Below, piece after piece: positions 40,928 through 52,115 of a stretch of DNA of 64,000 nucleotides. This DNA comes from Ramlibacter sp. (lineage in GTDB: Bacteria; Pseudomonadota; Gammaproteobacteria; Burkholderiales; Burkholderiaceae_C), in assembly GCA_016713005.1 (NCBI GenBank), contig JADJPY010000011.1, positions 310,001 through 374,000 of the forward strand, given 5' to 3'. Every line of letters begins with the position of its first letter. Position 1 is the stretch's first letter. Position numbers and translations under genes: made by a program. The notes beneath the pieces were generated by a model. It did not search any database and was not told the origin of the DNA. It worked only from the letters and a program-made list of their open reading frames with translations.

Positions 40928-41050
40928 GGCGTGATTGTCGCTGCGGGGCGGGCCGACCGGCGATTGTGCTGCTGAATGCAAAACACCTTTTACCTGGGGC
41001 CTTGGTGCAGGTCGGCAAAAAAAGCTGGCTGAATGCTGCGGGTTTTTACT

Positions 41051-41056
41051 TATAAT
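41051..41056 (+). promoter_or_regulatory. -10 box of the atp operon promoter
   Basis: A perfect TATAAT 49 bp upstream of the atpI-like ATG. The -35 region (GGCTGAA at suitable spacing) is weak. It lies in the 177-bp divergent region between dat and atpI. Confidence 0.5.
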
Positions 41057-41104
41057 CAGCGGCTTTGCAGAAGTTTCCGGTTTGTAACCGCGGCGTAATT
41101 TCAG

Positions 41105-41590
41105 ATGAAAACAATCGCTCCCGGTCGGCAATCCGAAGAGGCTGAGTCCGACACATTCAAGCCGCTGACCGCCGAAGAGGCGCGCCGGCTGCGTGAACAA
41201 AACCCCCCGGTGTCCCCGTGGTGGGTGGTGGCGGGCCAGGTTGTGGTGGGGCTTGTGGTGGCGTTGGCCGCCTGGGGCATCACCGGCAGGCAAGACGTGG
41301 GTTGGTCCGCCGGTTACGGCGCGTTGGCGGTGGTGCTGCCAGCGGCCGTGTTTGCACGGGGACTGACCGGGCGTTTCGCCTCCTTGAACCCTGGGACCGC
41401 GGTCATCGGGTTCTTTCTGTGGGAAATGGTCAAGCTGGTCTTGACGCTGGCGATGCTGTTCGCCGCGCCGGGGCTTGTGGATGCGCTCAGTTGGCCGGCC
41501 TTGCTGGCGGGGCTGGTGCTGACGATGAAGGTGTACTGGGTGGCGATGGCGTTCGCCCCCGGCAAGACAAACAAACGGATTGACAGGTAA
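41105..41590 (+). CDS. atpI: ATP synthase subunit I (AtpI-like)
   Basis: This 161-residue protein has a cytoplasmic N-terminus (about 40 residues) and four transmembrane helices: WWVVAGQVVVGLVVALAAW, AGYGALAVVLPAAVFARG, AVIGFFLWEMVKLVLTLAMLF and LAGLVLTMKVYWVAMAF. AtpI aids assembly of the c-ring. It is the first gene of the atp operon. Confidence 0.85.
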   Translation: MKTIAPGRQSEEAESDTFKPLTAEEARRLREQNPPVSPWWVVAGQVVVGLVVALAAWGITGRQDVGWSAGYGALAVVLPAAVFARGLTGRFASLNPGTAVIGFFLWEMVKLVLTLAMLFAAPGLVDALSWPALLAGLVLTMKVYWVAMAFAPGKTNKRIDR

Positions 41591-41594
41591 CGAG

Positions 41595-42452
41595 ATGGCT
41601 GCTGAACACGGACCAACCGCCGGTGAATACATCATTCACCACCTGACGCACCTTCAGAACCAGAAGGCCAAGGCCGTCGTTGACTTTTCCGTTTTCAATT
41701 TCGACTCCCTGTTCTTCTCGATCACGCTTGGCGTGCTGGGTTGCTGGGTCCTGTGGCTGGCGGCGCGCAAGGCCACCTCGGGTGTGCCGGGCCGGTTCCA
41801 GGCCGCGGTCGAAATCCTGGTTGAAATGGTGGACACCCAGGCCAAGGGCATCATTCACAACGCGCAAAGCCGCAAGCTGGTGGCGCCTCTCGCGCTGGTG
41901 GTGTTTGTCTGGATCTTCCTGCTGAACGCCATGGACCTGCTGCCGGTGGACCTGCTTCCCCTCATCTGGGAGAAGATCTATGGCGCTGCCGGCCACGACC
42001 CGCACCACGCCTACCTGCGCGTTGTGCCCACGGCCGACCTCTCCATCACCATGGGCCTGTCGGTGTCCGTGCTGCTGGTCTGCCTGTTCTACAACATCAA
42101 GATCAAGGGCCTTGGCGGCTGGGCCCATGAGCTGATCACTGCGCCCTTTGGTGCACACCCGCTGCTGTGGCCGTTCAACTTTGCCATGCAGATCATCGAA
42201 TTCGTTGCCAAGACCGTCTCGCATGGCATGCGGCTGTTCGGCAACATGTACGCTGGCGAACTGATCTTCCTGCTGATCGCCCTGATGGGCGGCGCCTGGT
42301 CGCTGTCGGCCACGGGCATCGGCCTGGCCATTGGCCATGTCATTGCCGGTTTCGTCTGGGCGGCATTCCACCTGATCATCATCACGCTGCAGGCGTTTGT
42401 GTTCATGATGCTGGCGCTGGTGTACCTGGGCCAGGCCCACGACGCCCACTGA
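41595..42452 (+). CDS. atpB: ATP synthase F0 subunit a
   Basis: This 285-residue polytopic protein includes the essential stator arginine in HGMRLFGNMYAGELIFLLIALMGG. It provides the proton half-channels against the c-ring. The ATG at 41595 (MAAEHGPTAGEYIIHHLTHLQN) was chosen over an in-frame codon at 41580 on ribosome-binding-site spacing and family starts. Confidence 0.96.
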   Translation: MAAEHGPTAGEYIIHHLTHLQNQKAKAVVDFSVFNFDSLFFSITLGVLGCWVLWLAARKATSGVPGRFQAAVEILVEMVDTQAKGIIHNAQSRKLVAPLALVVFVWIFLLNAMDLLPVDLLPLIWEKIYGAAGHDPHHAYLRVVPTADLSITMGLSVSVLLVCLFYNIKIKGLGGWAHELITAPFGAHPLLWPFNFAMQIIEFVAKTVSHGMRLFGNMYAGELIFLLIALMGGAWSLSATGIGLAIGHVIAGFVWAAFHLIIITLQAFVFMMLALVYLGQAHDAH

Positions 42453-42486
42453 ACCCGATCCGTTTCACTGTTTTTTCTCTCGTTAA

Positions 42487-42771
<285 letters not shown>

Positions 42772-42831
42772 GCATCCTGCGATAAACGTCATTCCCTGCG
42801 ACGGGTCCGTCGCGGGGTGAAGGATGAAAAA

Positions 42832-43302
42832 GTGAGCATTACCGGTACCCTCATCATTCAGATGATCGTGTTCCTGGCCCTGGTCGGGTTCACGATGAAG
42901 TTCGTGTGGCCTCCCATTGCCAGCGCGCTCGACGAGCGCGCTGCAAAGATCGCCGACGGCCTGGCCGCCGCCGACAAGGCCAAGTCCGAACTGTCTGCCG
43001 CCAACCAGAAAGTGGAAGCCGAGCTGGCCAAGTCGCGCAACGAGACGGCCCAGCGCCTGGCCGATGCCGAGCGCCGCGCCCAGGCCATCATCGAGGAAGC
43101 CAAGACCCGCGCCACGGAAGAAGGCAACAAGATCGTGGCCGCAGCCCGTATCGAGGCAGACCAGCAGGCTGTGAAAGCCCGTGAAGCCCTGCGCGAGCAG
43201 GTCGCTGCACTGGCCGTCAAGGGCGCCGAGCAGATTCTCCGCAAGGAAGTCAACGCCGGCGTGCACGCCGACCTGCTTGGCCGCCTCAAGGCCGAACTGT
43301 AA
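42832..43302 (+). CDS. atpF: ATP synthase F0 subunit b
   Basis: This 156-residue subunit has one N-terminal membrane helix ([19 protein letters not shown]) and a long coiled-coil stalk ([20 protein letters not shown]...). The start is GTG at 42832, giving MSITGTL and the E. coli-like length, with AAGGATG at 8 bp; the more upstream GTG at 42817 is less likely. It links a to delta in the peripheral stalk. Confidence 0.95.
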   Translation: MSITGTLIIQMIVFLALVGFTMKFVWPPIASALDERAAKIADGLAAADKAKSELSAANQKVEAELAKSRNETAQRLADAERRAQAIIEEAKTRATEEGNKIVAAARIEADQQAVKAREALREQVAALAVKGAEQILRKEVNAGVHADLLGRLKAEL

Positions 43303-43311
43303 GGGGACGCC

Positions 43312-43842
43312 ATGGCCGAACTCGCCACCATCGCACGTCCGTACGCAGACGCCCTGTTCAAGTCGGCCCAGGCCGATCTGGACGGTGCCGCCGCGTGGCT
43401 TGAGCCGCTGGCCGCCGTCGCGGGCAACGCGCAGCTGCTGCAGCTGGCCGAGAACCCCAAGGTCAGTGCCGCGCAGGTGTACGACGTCATCGCGGGTGTG
43501 CTCAAGCAGCCGCTGCCGGCTGCTGCGCAGAACTTCCTGCGCGCCGTGATCGAGAACGGCCGGCTCGCCGCACTGCCCGAGATTGCCGCCCAGTTTCGCG
43601 TGCTGGTGAATTCGCGGCGCGGCTCGTCGGATGCGGTGGTCTACAGCGCGTTCCCCATTGACGGCGCAGCGCTGGCCGACCTGTCGGTCACCCTGGAGAA
43701 GCGGTTCGGGCGCAAGCTCAACGTCTCGGTGCAGCTTGACGCCGCGCTGATAGGCGGCATTCGCGTGGTGGTCGGCGACGAGGTGCTCGACACCTCTGTC
43801 AAGGCCCGCCTGGAACAAATGAAAGTCGCGCTGACCGCGTGA
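43312..43842 (+). CDS. atpH: ATP synthase F1 subunit delta
   Basis: This 176-residue delta subunit has the helical N-terminal domain [15 protein letters not shown] and the C-terminal [45 protein letters not shown]. It joins F1 to the b-subunit stalk. Starts 9 bp after atpF. Confidence 0.96.
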   Translation: MAELATIARPYADALFKSAQADLDGAAAWLEPLAAVAGNAQLLQLAENPKVSAAQVYDVIAGVLKQPLPAAAQNFLRAVIENGRLAALPEIAAQFRVLVNSRRGSSDAVVYSAFPIDGAALADLSVTLEKRFGRKLNVSVQLDAALIGGIRVVVGDEVLDTSVKARLEQMKVALTA

Positions 43843-43878
43843 GCGGACCAGCCCATTGAACGAAAGAAGGAAAGAGTC

Positions 43879-45432
43879 ATGCAACTCAATCCCGCAGAGA
43901 TCTCCGAACTCATCAAGAGCCGTATCGAGGGGCTGTCCACCAGCGCCAACATCCGCAATCAGGGCACCGTGATTTCGGTGGCCGACGGCATCTGCCGCAT
44001 TCACGGCCTGTCGGACGTGATGGCCGGCGAAATGCTGGAATTCCCGCCCACCGCCGACGGCACCCCCACTTTCGGCCTGGCCCTGAACCTGGAGCGCGAC
44101 TCGGTCGGCTCCGTGATTCTGGGCGAATACGAGCACATTTCCGAAGGCGACACCGTCAAGTGCACGGGCCGCATCCTGGAAGTGCCGGTCGGCCCCGAGC
44201 TGATTGGTCGCGTGGTCAACGCGCTGGGCCAGCCGATCGACGGCAAGGGCCCCATCAATGCCAAGATGACCGACGTGATCGAGAAGGTTGCCCCAGGCGT
44301 GATCGCGCGCCAGTCGGTGAGCCAGCCGATGCAGACCGGCCTGAAGTCGATTGACTCCATGGTGCCCATCGGCCGTGGCCAGCGCGAGCTGATCATCGGT
44401 GACCGCCAGACCGGCAAGACAGCGGTGGCGATCGACGCGATCATCAACCAGAAGGGTCAGAACATGACCTGCGTGTACGTCGCGATCGGCCAGAAGGCTT
44501 CGTCGATCAAGAACGTGGTTCGCGCGCTCGAGCAGGCTGGCGCGATGGAGTACACGATCGTCGTCGCCGCTTCCGCGTCCGAGTCCGCCGCCATGCAATA
44601 CGTGTCGGCCTATTCTGGCTGCACCATGGGCGAATACTTCCGCGATCGCGGCCAGGATGCGCTGATCGTTTATGACGACCTGTCCAAGCAGGCCGTTGCC
44701 TACCGCCAGGTGTCGCTGCTTCTGCGCCGCCCGCCAGGCCGCGAAGCCTACCCCGGCGACGTGTTCTACCTCCACAGCCGCCTGCTGGAGCGCGCCGCGC
44801 GCGTCAACGCCGACTACGTGGAAGCCTTCACCAAGGGCGAAGTCAAGGGCAAGACCGGCTCGCTGACCGCGCTGCCGATCATTGAAACGCAGGCCGGCGA
44901 CGTGTCGGCTTTCGTGCCGACCAACGTGATCTCGATCACCGACGGCCAGATCTTCCTGGAAACCAGCCTGTTCAACGCCGGTGTCCGACCCGCCATCAAC
45001 GCCGGCATCTCGGTGTCGCGCGTCGGCGGCGCCGCCCAGACCAAGCTGGTCAAGAACCTCTCCGGCGGCATCCGTACCGACCTGGCCCAGTACCGGGAAC
45101 TGGCTGCGTTCGCGCAGTTCGCATCCGACCTGGACGAAGCCACCCGCAAGCAGCTGGACCGCGGTGCCCGCGTGACCGAGCTGCTCAAGCAGGCCCAGTA
45201 CTCGCCGCTGTCCATCAGCCTGATGGGCGCCACGCTGTTTGCCGTGAACAAGGGCTACCTGGACGACATCGACGTCAAGAAGGTGCTGTCGTTCGAGCAC
45301 GGCCTGCACGCATGGCTCAAGGACAAGCACGCCGGCCTGCTGGCCAAGCTGGAAGCCGACAAGGCCATGGACAAGGACGCCGAAGCCGAACTGACCGCCG
45401 CCATCGGCGCGTTCAAGAAGACCTTCGCCTAA
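43879..45432 (+). CDS. atpA: ATP synthase F1 subunit alpha
   Basis: This 517-residue subunit has the Walker A sequence [15 protein letters not shown], the [16 protein letters not shown] region, [16 protein letters not shown] and the [11 protein letters not shown] segment with the catalytic-interface arginine nearby. It contributes non-catalytic nucleotide sites. Confidence 0.97.
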   Translation: MQLNPAEISELIKSRIEGLSTSANIRNQGTVISVADGICRIHGLSDVMAGEMLEFPPTADGTPTFGLALNLERDSVGSVILGEYEHISEGDTVKCTGRILEVPVGPELIGRVVNALGQPIDGKGPINAKMTDVIEKVAPGVIARQSVSQPMQTGLKSIDSMVPIGRGQRELIIGDRQTGKTAVAIDAIINQKGQNMTCVYVAIGQKASSIKNVVRALEQAGAMEYTIVVAASASESAAMQYVSAYSGCTMGEYFRDRGQDALIVYDDLSKQAVAYRQVSLLLRRPPGREAYPGDVFYLHSRLLERAARVNADYVEAFTKGEVKGKTGSLTALPIIETQAGDVSAFVPTNVISITDGQIFLETSLFNAGVRPAINAGISVSRVGGAAQTKLVKNLSGGIRTDLAQYRELAAFAQFASDLDEATRKQLDRGARVTELLKQAQYSPLSISLMGATLFAVNKGYLDDIDVKKVLSFEHGLHAWLKDKHAGLLAKLEADKAMDKDAEAELTAAIGAFKKTFA

Positions 45433-45452
45433 ATCTCACTAAGGAGCCAACC

Positions 45453-46331
45453 GTGGCTGCAGGAAAAGAGATTCGCGGCAAGATCAAATCGGTGGAGAAC
45501 ACCAAGAAGATCACCAAGGCCATGGAAATGGTGGCCGCGTCCAAGATGCGCAAGGCGCAGGAGCGCATGCGTTCGGCCCGGCCGTACAGCGACAAGGTGC
45601 GCAACATAGCGGCCAACCTCGGCAAGGCCAACCCCGAGTACACGCATGCCTTCATGAAGACCAACGACGCCAAGGCGGCCGGCTTCATCGTGGTGACGAC
45701 GGACAAGGGGCTGTGCGGCGGCATGAACACCAACGTGCTGCGTGCCGTGACGACCAAACTGCGCGAGGCCCAGTCCGCCGGCCTGGAGTCGCATGCGGTG
45801 GCCATCGGCAACAAGGGGCTGGGTTTTCTCAACCGGATCGGCGCCAAGGTGGTGTCGCACGTCACCCAGCTGGGCGACACGCCCCACCTGGACAAGCTGA
45901 TCGGGCCCGTGAAGGTGCTGCTCGACGCCTATGCTGAAGGCAAGGTGAGTGCGGTGTACCTGAGCTACACGCGCTTCATCAACACCATGAAGCAGGAGCC
46001 GGTGGTCGAGCAGTTGCTGCCGCTGTCGGCCGCAAAGATGCAGGCCGAGTCCAGCGCCAGCGGCACCCAGCACGGCTGGGATTACATCTACGAGCCCGAT
46101 GCGCAAACCGTGATCGACGACCTGCTGCTTCGTTACGTGGAGGCCCTGGTGTACCAGGCCGTGGCCGAGAACATGGCGTCCGAACAGTCGGCGCGCATGG
46201 TGGCCATGAAGTCCGCGACCGACAACGCCGGCAACGTGATCGGCGAGCTCAAGCTGGTCTACAACAAGACACGCCAGGCGGCGATCACGAAAGAGCTTTC
46301 TGAGATCGTTGCCGGTGCGGCGGCGGTCTGA
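45453..46331 (+). CDS. atpG: ATP synthase F1 subunit gamma
   Basis: This 292-residue central stalk starts at GTG 45453 after a canonical AAGGAG (8 bp away), giving [32 protein letters not shown]. The conserved C-terminal helix [47 protein letters not shown] is complete. It rotates inside the alpha3beta3 ring. Confidence 0.96.
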   Translation: MAAGKEIRGKIKSVENTKKITKAMEMVAASKMRKAQERMRSARPYSDKVRNIAANLGKANPEYTHAFMKTNDAKAAGFIVVTTDKGLCGGMNTNVLRAVTTKLREAQSAGLESHAVAIGNKGLGFLNRIGAKVVSHVTQLGDTPHLDKLIGPVKVLLDAYAEGKVSAVYLSYTRFINTMKQEPVVEQLLPLSAAKMQAESSASGTQHGWDYIYEPDAQTVIDDLLLRYVEALVYQAVAENMASEQSARMVAMKSATDNAGNVIGELKLVYNKTRQAAITKELSEIVAGAAAV

Positions 46332-47789
<1,458 letters not shown>

Positions 47790-47792
47790 CCC

Positions 47793-48209
47793 ATGAGCAC
47801 CATCCACGTTGATGTTGTCAGTGCCGAGGAATCGATCTTCTCGGGTGAGGCCAGGTTCGTGGCCCTCCCCGGAGAAGCCGGCGAACTGGGCATCTATCCG
47901 CGCCACACACCGCTGATTACCCGCATCCGGCCGGGTTCGGTGCGGATCGAGATGGCCGACGGCAGCGAGGAATTCGTCTTCGTGGCCGGGGGCATCCTGG
48001 AAGTGCAGCCCGACTGCGTGACCGTGTTGTCCGACACCGCCATTCGCGGCAAGGACCTGGACGACGAGAAGGCCAACGCAGCCAAGGCTGCCGCCGAAGA
48101 GGCGCTGAAGAACGCCAAGGGCGAACTGGACATCGCACGCGCGCAGTCCGAGCTGGCCGTCATGGCCGCGCAGATTGCCGCGTTGCGCAAATACCGCCAG
48201 AAGAAGTGA
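47793..48209 (+). CDS. atpC: ATP synthase F1 subunit epsilon
   Basis: This 138-residue subunit has an N-terminal beta sandwich ([24 protein letters not shown]... [25 protein letters not shown]) and a C-terminal helical hairpin ([27 protein letters not shown]). It inhibits ATP hydrolysis and links the c-ring to gamma. Last gene of the operon. Confidence 0.96.
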   Translation: MSTIHVDVVSAEESIFSGEARFVALPGEAGELGIYPRHTPLITRIRPGSVRIEMADGSEEFVFVAGGILEVQPDCVTVLSDTAIRGKDLDDEKANAAKAAAEEALKNAKGELDIARAQSELAVMAAQIAALRKYRQKK

Positions 48210-48227
48210 AGCATTCCAGCCTCACAG

Positions 48228-48258
48228 AAAGCCCCGTTCGCGAGACCGGGGCTTTTTT
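48228..48258 (+). terminator. Terminator of the atp operon
   Basis: AAAGCCCCG (48228-48236) pairs with CGGGGCTTT (48247-48255), followed by a T-run. Confidence 0.85.
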
Positions 48259-48303
48259 CATGGACATCAGGGCGCGGTCGGTGCCCGGCTTGGCAGGGGC
48301 GGC

Positions 48304-49092
48304 ATGACGGTCGATCCGGTGCAGGCCCTGCGCGCCGCCACACGGCCAGCGGCGCCTCTCGCCAAGGCGGCGCCGCGGCTCCTGGTGGCGGGTGCCACGG
48401 GTGCTCTGGGGGCGGAGGTGGTGCGGCTGCTGGCGGGCGGTGCGACCGCGCATGCGACGGTCGTGCTGGCCCGCGAGCCGATGACGGCAGGTCTGCGGGG
48501 TGTTGTGCCCTGGCAGGTGCCGGACGAAGACCCGGCCGGCTGGCCGCTGCAGCCCGTGGATATCGGCCTGGTGTTGTTTGACCCTCCACGCCTGTTCCAT
48601 GGCCGCGAGCGTGCCCTGTGGGTGCCTCAGCCTGCGCAACTCCCGGAGGTGGCGGCATGGCTCCACCGCTGCGGGGCACATACGCTCGCCGTTGTGGCGC
48701 CGCACGACCAGGGTCGCCTGCCCGAGGCACTCAAGCGCGGGTTGGCCAGTCTGGACGAGCATGCCGTTGCCGCGCTGGGTTTCAAGCGCGTCCTGATTCT
48801 TCGCAGCGCCCGCAAGCCGGCGTCCGTGGGTTCTACCGGGCTGGCGCGGCTGGCCCAGGCGATGCTGGGCGTCCTGCGCTTCATGGTGCCGCAGTCGGAG
48901 CAGCCGGTGCGCGCCGTTTCCGTGGCCCGGATGCTGGCTTCTGCCCTGCGCGAGGCGCCGGCGGGCATCCACATTGCCTCTCCGCAGACCGTCTGGCAGG
49001 CTTCGCAACAGGGTGGCGAAGCGGTGGTCCGCGAATGGCTGCATGGCCGCGTCGGGCCTGTCCCCGCGCGAAGCACGGCACAATCCGGTTGA
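48304..49092 (+). CDS. NAD(P)-binding Rossmann-fold protein
   Basis: This 262-residue protein has the nucleotide-binding glycine motif PRLLVAGATGALGAEVVRLL near the N-terminus, as in atypical short-chain dehydrogenase/NAD-dependent epimerase-like proteins. The rest (LVLFDPPRLFHGRERALWVPQPAQLPEVA, then FKRVLILRSAR) lacks the catalytic YxxxK motif. A binding rather than enzymatic role is possible. The ATG at 48304 was chosen. It follows the atp terminator and precedes the SnoaL-like gene by 19 bp. Confidence 0.7.
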   Translation: MTVDPVQALRAATRPAAPLAKAAPRLLVAGATGALGAEVVRLLAGGATAHATVVLAREPMTAGLRGVVPWQVPDEDPAGWPLQPVDIGLVLFDPPRLFHGRERALWVPQPAQLPEVAAWLHRCGAHTLAVVAPHDQGRLPEALKRGLASLDEHAVAALGFKRVLILRSARKPASVGSTGLARLAQAMLGVLRFMVPQSEQPVRAVSVARMLASALREAPAGIHIASPQTVWQASQQGGEAVVREWLHGRVGPVPARSTAQSG

Positions 49093-49111
49093 ACTCCTCC
49101 AGCCATTCGCC

Positions 49112-49561
49112 ATGCCCCGAGCCAAACCCAGCGCCGCCCATGTCGGCGGCACCGCAGACGATATTGAAGCTGCGTTCTATGAGGCGCTTCAATCGGGAGA
49201 CATTGAACGCCTGATGGCCTGCTGGGCAGACGAGGACGAGATCGTCTGCGTGCACCCTGGCGGGCCTCGCGTTGTGGGTACGGCGGCCATCCGCGCGACG
49301 TTTGACGGCATGTTTGCCAACGGCACGATCCAGGCGCGCCCGGAGCGCGTGCGCAAGGTCGAATCGTTGGCCAGCGCGGTGCACAACGTACTGGAGCGGA
49401 TCGACGTGCTGACCCCCGAGGGGCCTCAGCAGGCCTGGGTGATCGCGACCAACGTGTACCACAAGACAGCGCAGGGCTGGCGTCTGGTGGCGCACCACGC
49501 CAGCCCGGGCACACCGCGCGAGATGCAGGAGGCCGGCAGCGCGCCGGCCGTCCTGCACTGA
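49112..49561 (+). CDS. SnoaL/NTF2-like fold protein
   Basis: This 149-residue protein has the cone-shaped NTF2-like fold sequence pattern: EAAFYEALQSGDIERLMACWADEDEIVCVHPGGPRVVG, then ATNVYHKTAQGWRLVAHHASP, as in SnoaL-like/DUF4440 proteins with unknown ligands. The ATG at 49112 gives MPRAKPSAAHVGG. No substrate can be assigned. Confidence 0.8.
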   Translation: MPRAKPSAAHVGGTADDIEAAFYEALQSGDIERLMACWADEDEIVCVHPGGPRVVGTAAIRATFDGMFANGTIQARPERVRKVESLASAVHNVLERIDVLTPEGPQQAWVIATNVYHKTAQGWRLVAHHASPGTPREMQEAGSAPAVLH

Positions 49562-49591
49562 ACGGTTCAGCGCGGCTTTATGGTCAAAAAC

Positions 49592-49642
49592 AGGCCGTAA
49601 GCCCCGTCCATACTAGTTGGTATGCTATGAATTATGTAGCAC
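49592..49642 (+). repeat. Dispersed repeat, copy 6, at a start codon
   Basis: AGGCCGTAAGCCCCGTCCAT and the stem GCTATGAATTATGTAGCA. The ATG of the next gene (49627) lies inside the terminal stem, so the repeat encodes MNYVA and provides the translation start. Confidence 0.65.
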
Positions 49643-50652
49643 CCTGGTGGCTGCCCGGTGGCAACCTGCAGACCATCTGGCCGGCCCTGTGGTCGCGCCG
49701 CGTGTTCGGGCCGCACCCTGTGTACCGGCGCGAGCGCTGGGATACGCCAGATGGCGATTTCATTGACGTCGACTTCCTCGAGTCGTCTGCGGGTGGTGCA
49801 GCCGCTGGTACGGCGCGAGCCACCCCCGGTGGTGCGGGTGTGCCGCTGCTCGTGCTGTTCCATGGGCTGGAGGGATCGTCACGCAGCCACTACTCGGAGG
49901 CGTTCGCCGACTTTGCCCACGAGAAGGGCATGAAATTCGCCGTGCCGCATTTCCGTGGCTGCAGCGGCGAACTCAACCGCGGGCCACGTGCCTACCACTC
50001 CGGCGACCATGAGGAGATCGGCTGGATCCTGGCCCGGCTGCGCGCGCGCCACACCGGGCCGCTGCTGGCTGTGGGCGTCTCCCTGGGCGGCAATGCCCTC
50101 ATGCGCTGGGCGGGCGAAGCCGGCGCGACGGCGGCAGCGACCGCCAACGCCGTGGCCAGCGTGTGCTCACCCATCGATCTGGCCGCTGGCGGCTGGGCCA
50201 TCGGGCGCGGTTTCAACCGGCTGGTGTACACGCGCATGTTCCTCAACACCATGAAACCCAAGGCGCTGCAGAAGCTGGCCCAGCACCCCGGACTGTTCGA
50301 CCGCGAGGCATTGCTGGCCGCGCGTGACCTGTATGAGTTCGACAACGTGTTCACCGCGCCGCTGCACGGTTTCAAGAGCACAGAGGACTACTGGGCGCGC
50401 GCCTCGGCGAAGCCGCACCTGCATCGCATCCGCATCCCCGCGCTGGTGGTCAATGCCCGCAACGATCCGTTTGTGCCGGCCTGGAGCCTTCCTCAGGGCC
50501 ATGAGGTGGGGGAGCAGGTGACGCTGTGGCAGCCCGCGCACGGCGGCCATGTGGGATTTCCCCACGGGCCCGTGCCCGGCCATGTGCGCACCATGCCCGA
50601 CGCCGTGGGAGGGTGGCTGGCCATGCAGGCCGGCGTGGCCGCGCCACAATAG
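49627..50652 (+). CDS. YheT-family alpha/beta hydrolase
   Basis: This 341-residue hydrolase has the YheT/ABHD1-3 signature: WWLPGGNLQTIWPAL, LLVLFHGLEGSSRSHY (oxyanion), FRGCSGELNRGPRAYHSGDHEEI, nucleophile GVSLGGNALMRWAG, and HGGHVGFPHG with the histidine. Activity is not established for bacterial members. Its ATG is placed by a dispersed repeat. The next gene begins 3 bp later. Confidence 0.88.
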   Translation: MNYVAPWWLPGGNLQTIWPALWSRRVFGPHPVYRRERWDTPDGDFIDVDFLESSAGGAAAGTARATPGGAGVPLLVLFHGLEGSSRSHYSEAFADFAHEKGMKFAVPHFRGCSGELNRGPRAYHSGDHEEIGWILARLRARHTGPLLAVGVSLGGNALMRWAGEAGATAAATANAVASVCSPIDLAAGGWAIGRGFNRLVYTRMFLNTMKPKALQKLAQHPGLFDREALLAARDLYEFDNVFTAPLHGFKSTEDYWARASAKPHLHRIRIPALVVNARNDPFVPAWSLPQGHEVGEQVTLWQPAHGGHVGFPHGPVPGHVRTMPDAVGGWLAMQAGVAAPQ

Positions 50653-50655
50653 GGC

Positions 50656-51204
50656 ATGGACGACATCGTCAAGGCGGCGCTGGTCAAGTGGCCCAACGTG
50701 CCCCACTGCTATGCGTGGCTGGGGCTGGACGCGCGCGGCAACTGGTACATGCGCGACGACCGGGTGCAGGCGATTGGCGGGTTCGCCAGCGGTGTGCCAG
50801 GGGCGAAGGGCTCGCTGCTGCGCCATGAAAAGCTGGTCGATTTCATCCAGCGCAACTACGAACACGACGAGCGTGGCTGCTGGTACTTCCAGAACGGCCC
50901 GCAGCGTGTCTATGTGGAACTGGAGCGCACGCCACTCATCTGGCGGGTTGGAGCTGGCATGCAGATCGCTGCGCACACCGGGCAAGCCGCGCGGCTGCTG
51001 TCCTGCAACGTCGACGAGGAAGGTCTGGTCTACCTGGCCACCGATCTCGGCTTCGGCCTTGTCCACACCCAGGACGTGGTGCACATTGCCCAGGCCATTG
51101 AAGACGGCCGTTTGCAGGCCAAGGCCGCGATTGCGGCAGAGTTGCCGGTCCGCCACGGCTATGTCACCAGCCCGGCCGCGCAGCCGCGCACAAAGCTCCG
51201 CTGA
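50656..51204 (+). CDS. Conserved hypothetical protein, betaproteobacterial type
   Basis: This 182-residue soluble protein has no motif recognised with certainty. It starts MDDIVKAALVKWPNVPHCYA and has RGNWYMRDDR, LVDFIQRNYEHDERGCWYFQNGPQRVYVELERTPLIWR and AARLLSCNVDEEGLVYL. These aromatic-rich stretches suggest a compact alpha/beta protein conserved in the order. It forms a likely operon with the upstream hydrolase gene. Confidence 0.7.
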   Translation: MDDIVKAALVKWPNVPHCYAWLGLDARGNWYMRDDRVQAIGGFASGVPGAKGSLLRHEKLVDFIQRNYEHDERGCWYFQNGPQRVYVELERTPLIWRVGAGMQIAAHTGQAARLLSCNVDEEGLVYLATDLGFGLVHTQDVVHIAQAIEDGRLQAKAAIAAELPVRHGYVTSPAAQPRTKLR

Positions 51205-51223
51205 GCCCTGCGGCCCGCCCAGC

Positions 51224-51251
51224 AAAAAGGCCGGCAATTGCCGGCCTTTTT
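51224..51251. terminator. Bidirectional terminator
   Basis: AAAAAGGCCGGCA and TGCCGGCCTTTTT form an almost perfect palindrome around AT, ending in T-runs on both strands. It serves the convergent genes on either side. Confidence 0.85.
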
Positions 51252-51269
51252 GCGCAAGGCAGGCCTTGT

Positions 51270-51842
51270 TTACTTGGCGGCTGTCTGCGCGGCGGACGCG
51301 CCAGCTGCGGGTGTCGGCGCCTTGGGTTCGGCGAACTTGGCACCGCCATTGTTGGCCAGGTACACCACGGCACGCGCGATCTCCAGTTCCTCGAAGTCGC
51401 CACCGGCCTGCGCGCCCATGGCGCCTTTGCCCTTGAGCGCCGAGTTGAGCAGGGCGTCATACCCCGTCTTGATGCGCGCAGCCCATGCGCCAGCGTCGCC
51501 GAACTTGGGTGCGCCGGCTGCGCCTGCTGCGTGGCATGCAGCGCATTGGGCCTTGTACACCTCTTCTCCGGCCTTCAGGGCACGGTTGGCGTCGCGGATC
51601 TCGACGGCGCCAACTTTCTGGATGCGTCCGGCCAGAGCCTTCTCGCGAGCCTGCTCCGTCACGCCGCCCAGCGCCATGGCGTCGGCCTGATTCGAACCCG
51701 CAGGCTTGGCATCCGACACCACGTAGTAAACGAGGCCAATGATGATGAACACCGGAACCACGAAGGCAGCGATGCTGGCCCAAAGCAGCTGCGCGGGGTT
51801 CTTGACCGGGCCGGTGTGGGCTTCTTCGTGCGTATCACTCAT
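51270..51842 (-). CDS. Membrane-anchored cytochrome c5 family protein
   Basis: This 190-residue protein has one N-terminal transmembrane anchor (WASIAAFVVPVFIIIGLVYYV) and a monohaem domain with CAACH in VYKAQCAACHAAGAAGAPKFG and a methionine ligand likely in GAMGAQAGG. It would hand electrons from periplasmic donors to a terminal oxidase. The ATG at 51842 was chosen because the longer frame to 52022 crosses the tRNA gene. It is close to the sulfur-oxidation island and could be an acceptor of its electrons; this is inference. Confidence 0.88.
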   Translation of the reverse strand: MSDTHEEAHTGPVKNPAQLLWASIAAFVVPVFIIIGLVYYVVSDAKPAGSNQADAMALGGVTEQAREKALAGRIQKVGAVEIRDANRALKAGEEVYKAQCAACHAAGAAGAPKFGDAGAWAARIKTGYDALLNSALKGKGAMGAQAGGDFEELEIARAVVYLANNGGAKFAEPKAPTPAAGASAAQTAAK

Positions 51843-51932
51843 GAATGCTCTCGTGCGTGGCTTGAAATCGAACCGCCGATTATAGCCGTCCGGCATTGAG
51901 GAACCCCCTACAATAGCGCCTGCAAACCCAGC

Positions 51933-52008
51933 GCGGCTGTAGCTCAGTGGATAGAGTATTGGCCTCCGAAGCCAAGGGTCGTGGGTTCGATCCCCGCCAG
52001 CCGCGCCA
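51933..52008 (+). tRNA. tRNA-Arg(CCG)
   Basis: A 76-nt cloverleaf: acceptor GCGGCTG pairing with CAGCCGC, D arm GCTC...GAGT, anticodon stem TTGGC/GCCAA with loop CTCCGAA (anticodon CCG), T arm GTGGGTTCGATCCCCGC, and an encoded 3' CCA. It sits at the border of the sulfur-oxidation island, a common site for island integration. Confidence 0.97.
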
Positions 52009-52115
52009 GTCACCCCTGTCACCCCATTTCATCCAGCCCGTTCGCGAACCAGAGGGTTCGGAATCCACGTATATTTGCGGGTACTGAACAAAGGGGCTTC
52101 CCAGCCGCCGCCCGC

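Noticed and set aside
51843..52022. Longer cytochrome c5 frame starting at 52022
   Set aside because: It would run through the tRNA-Arg gene; the ATG at 51842 gives the membrane anchor directly.
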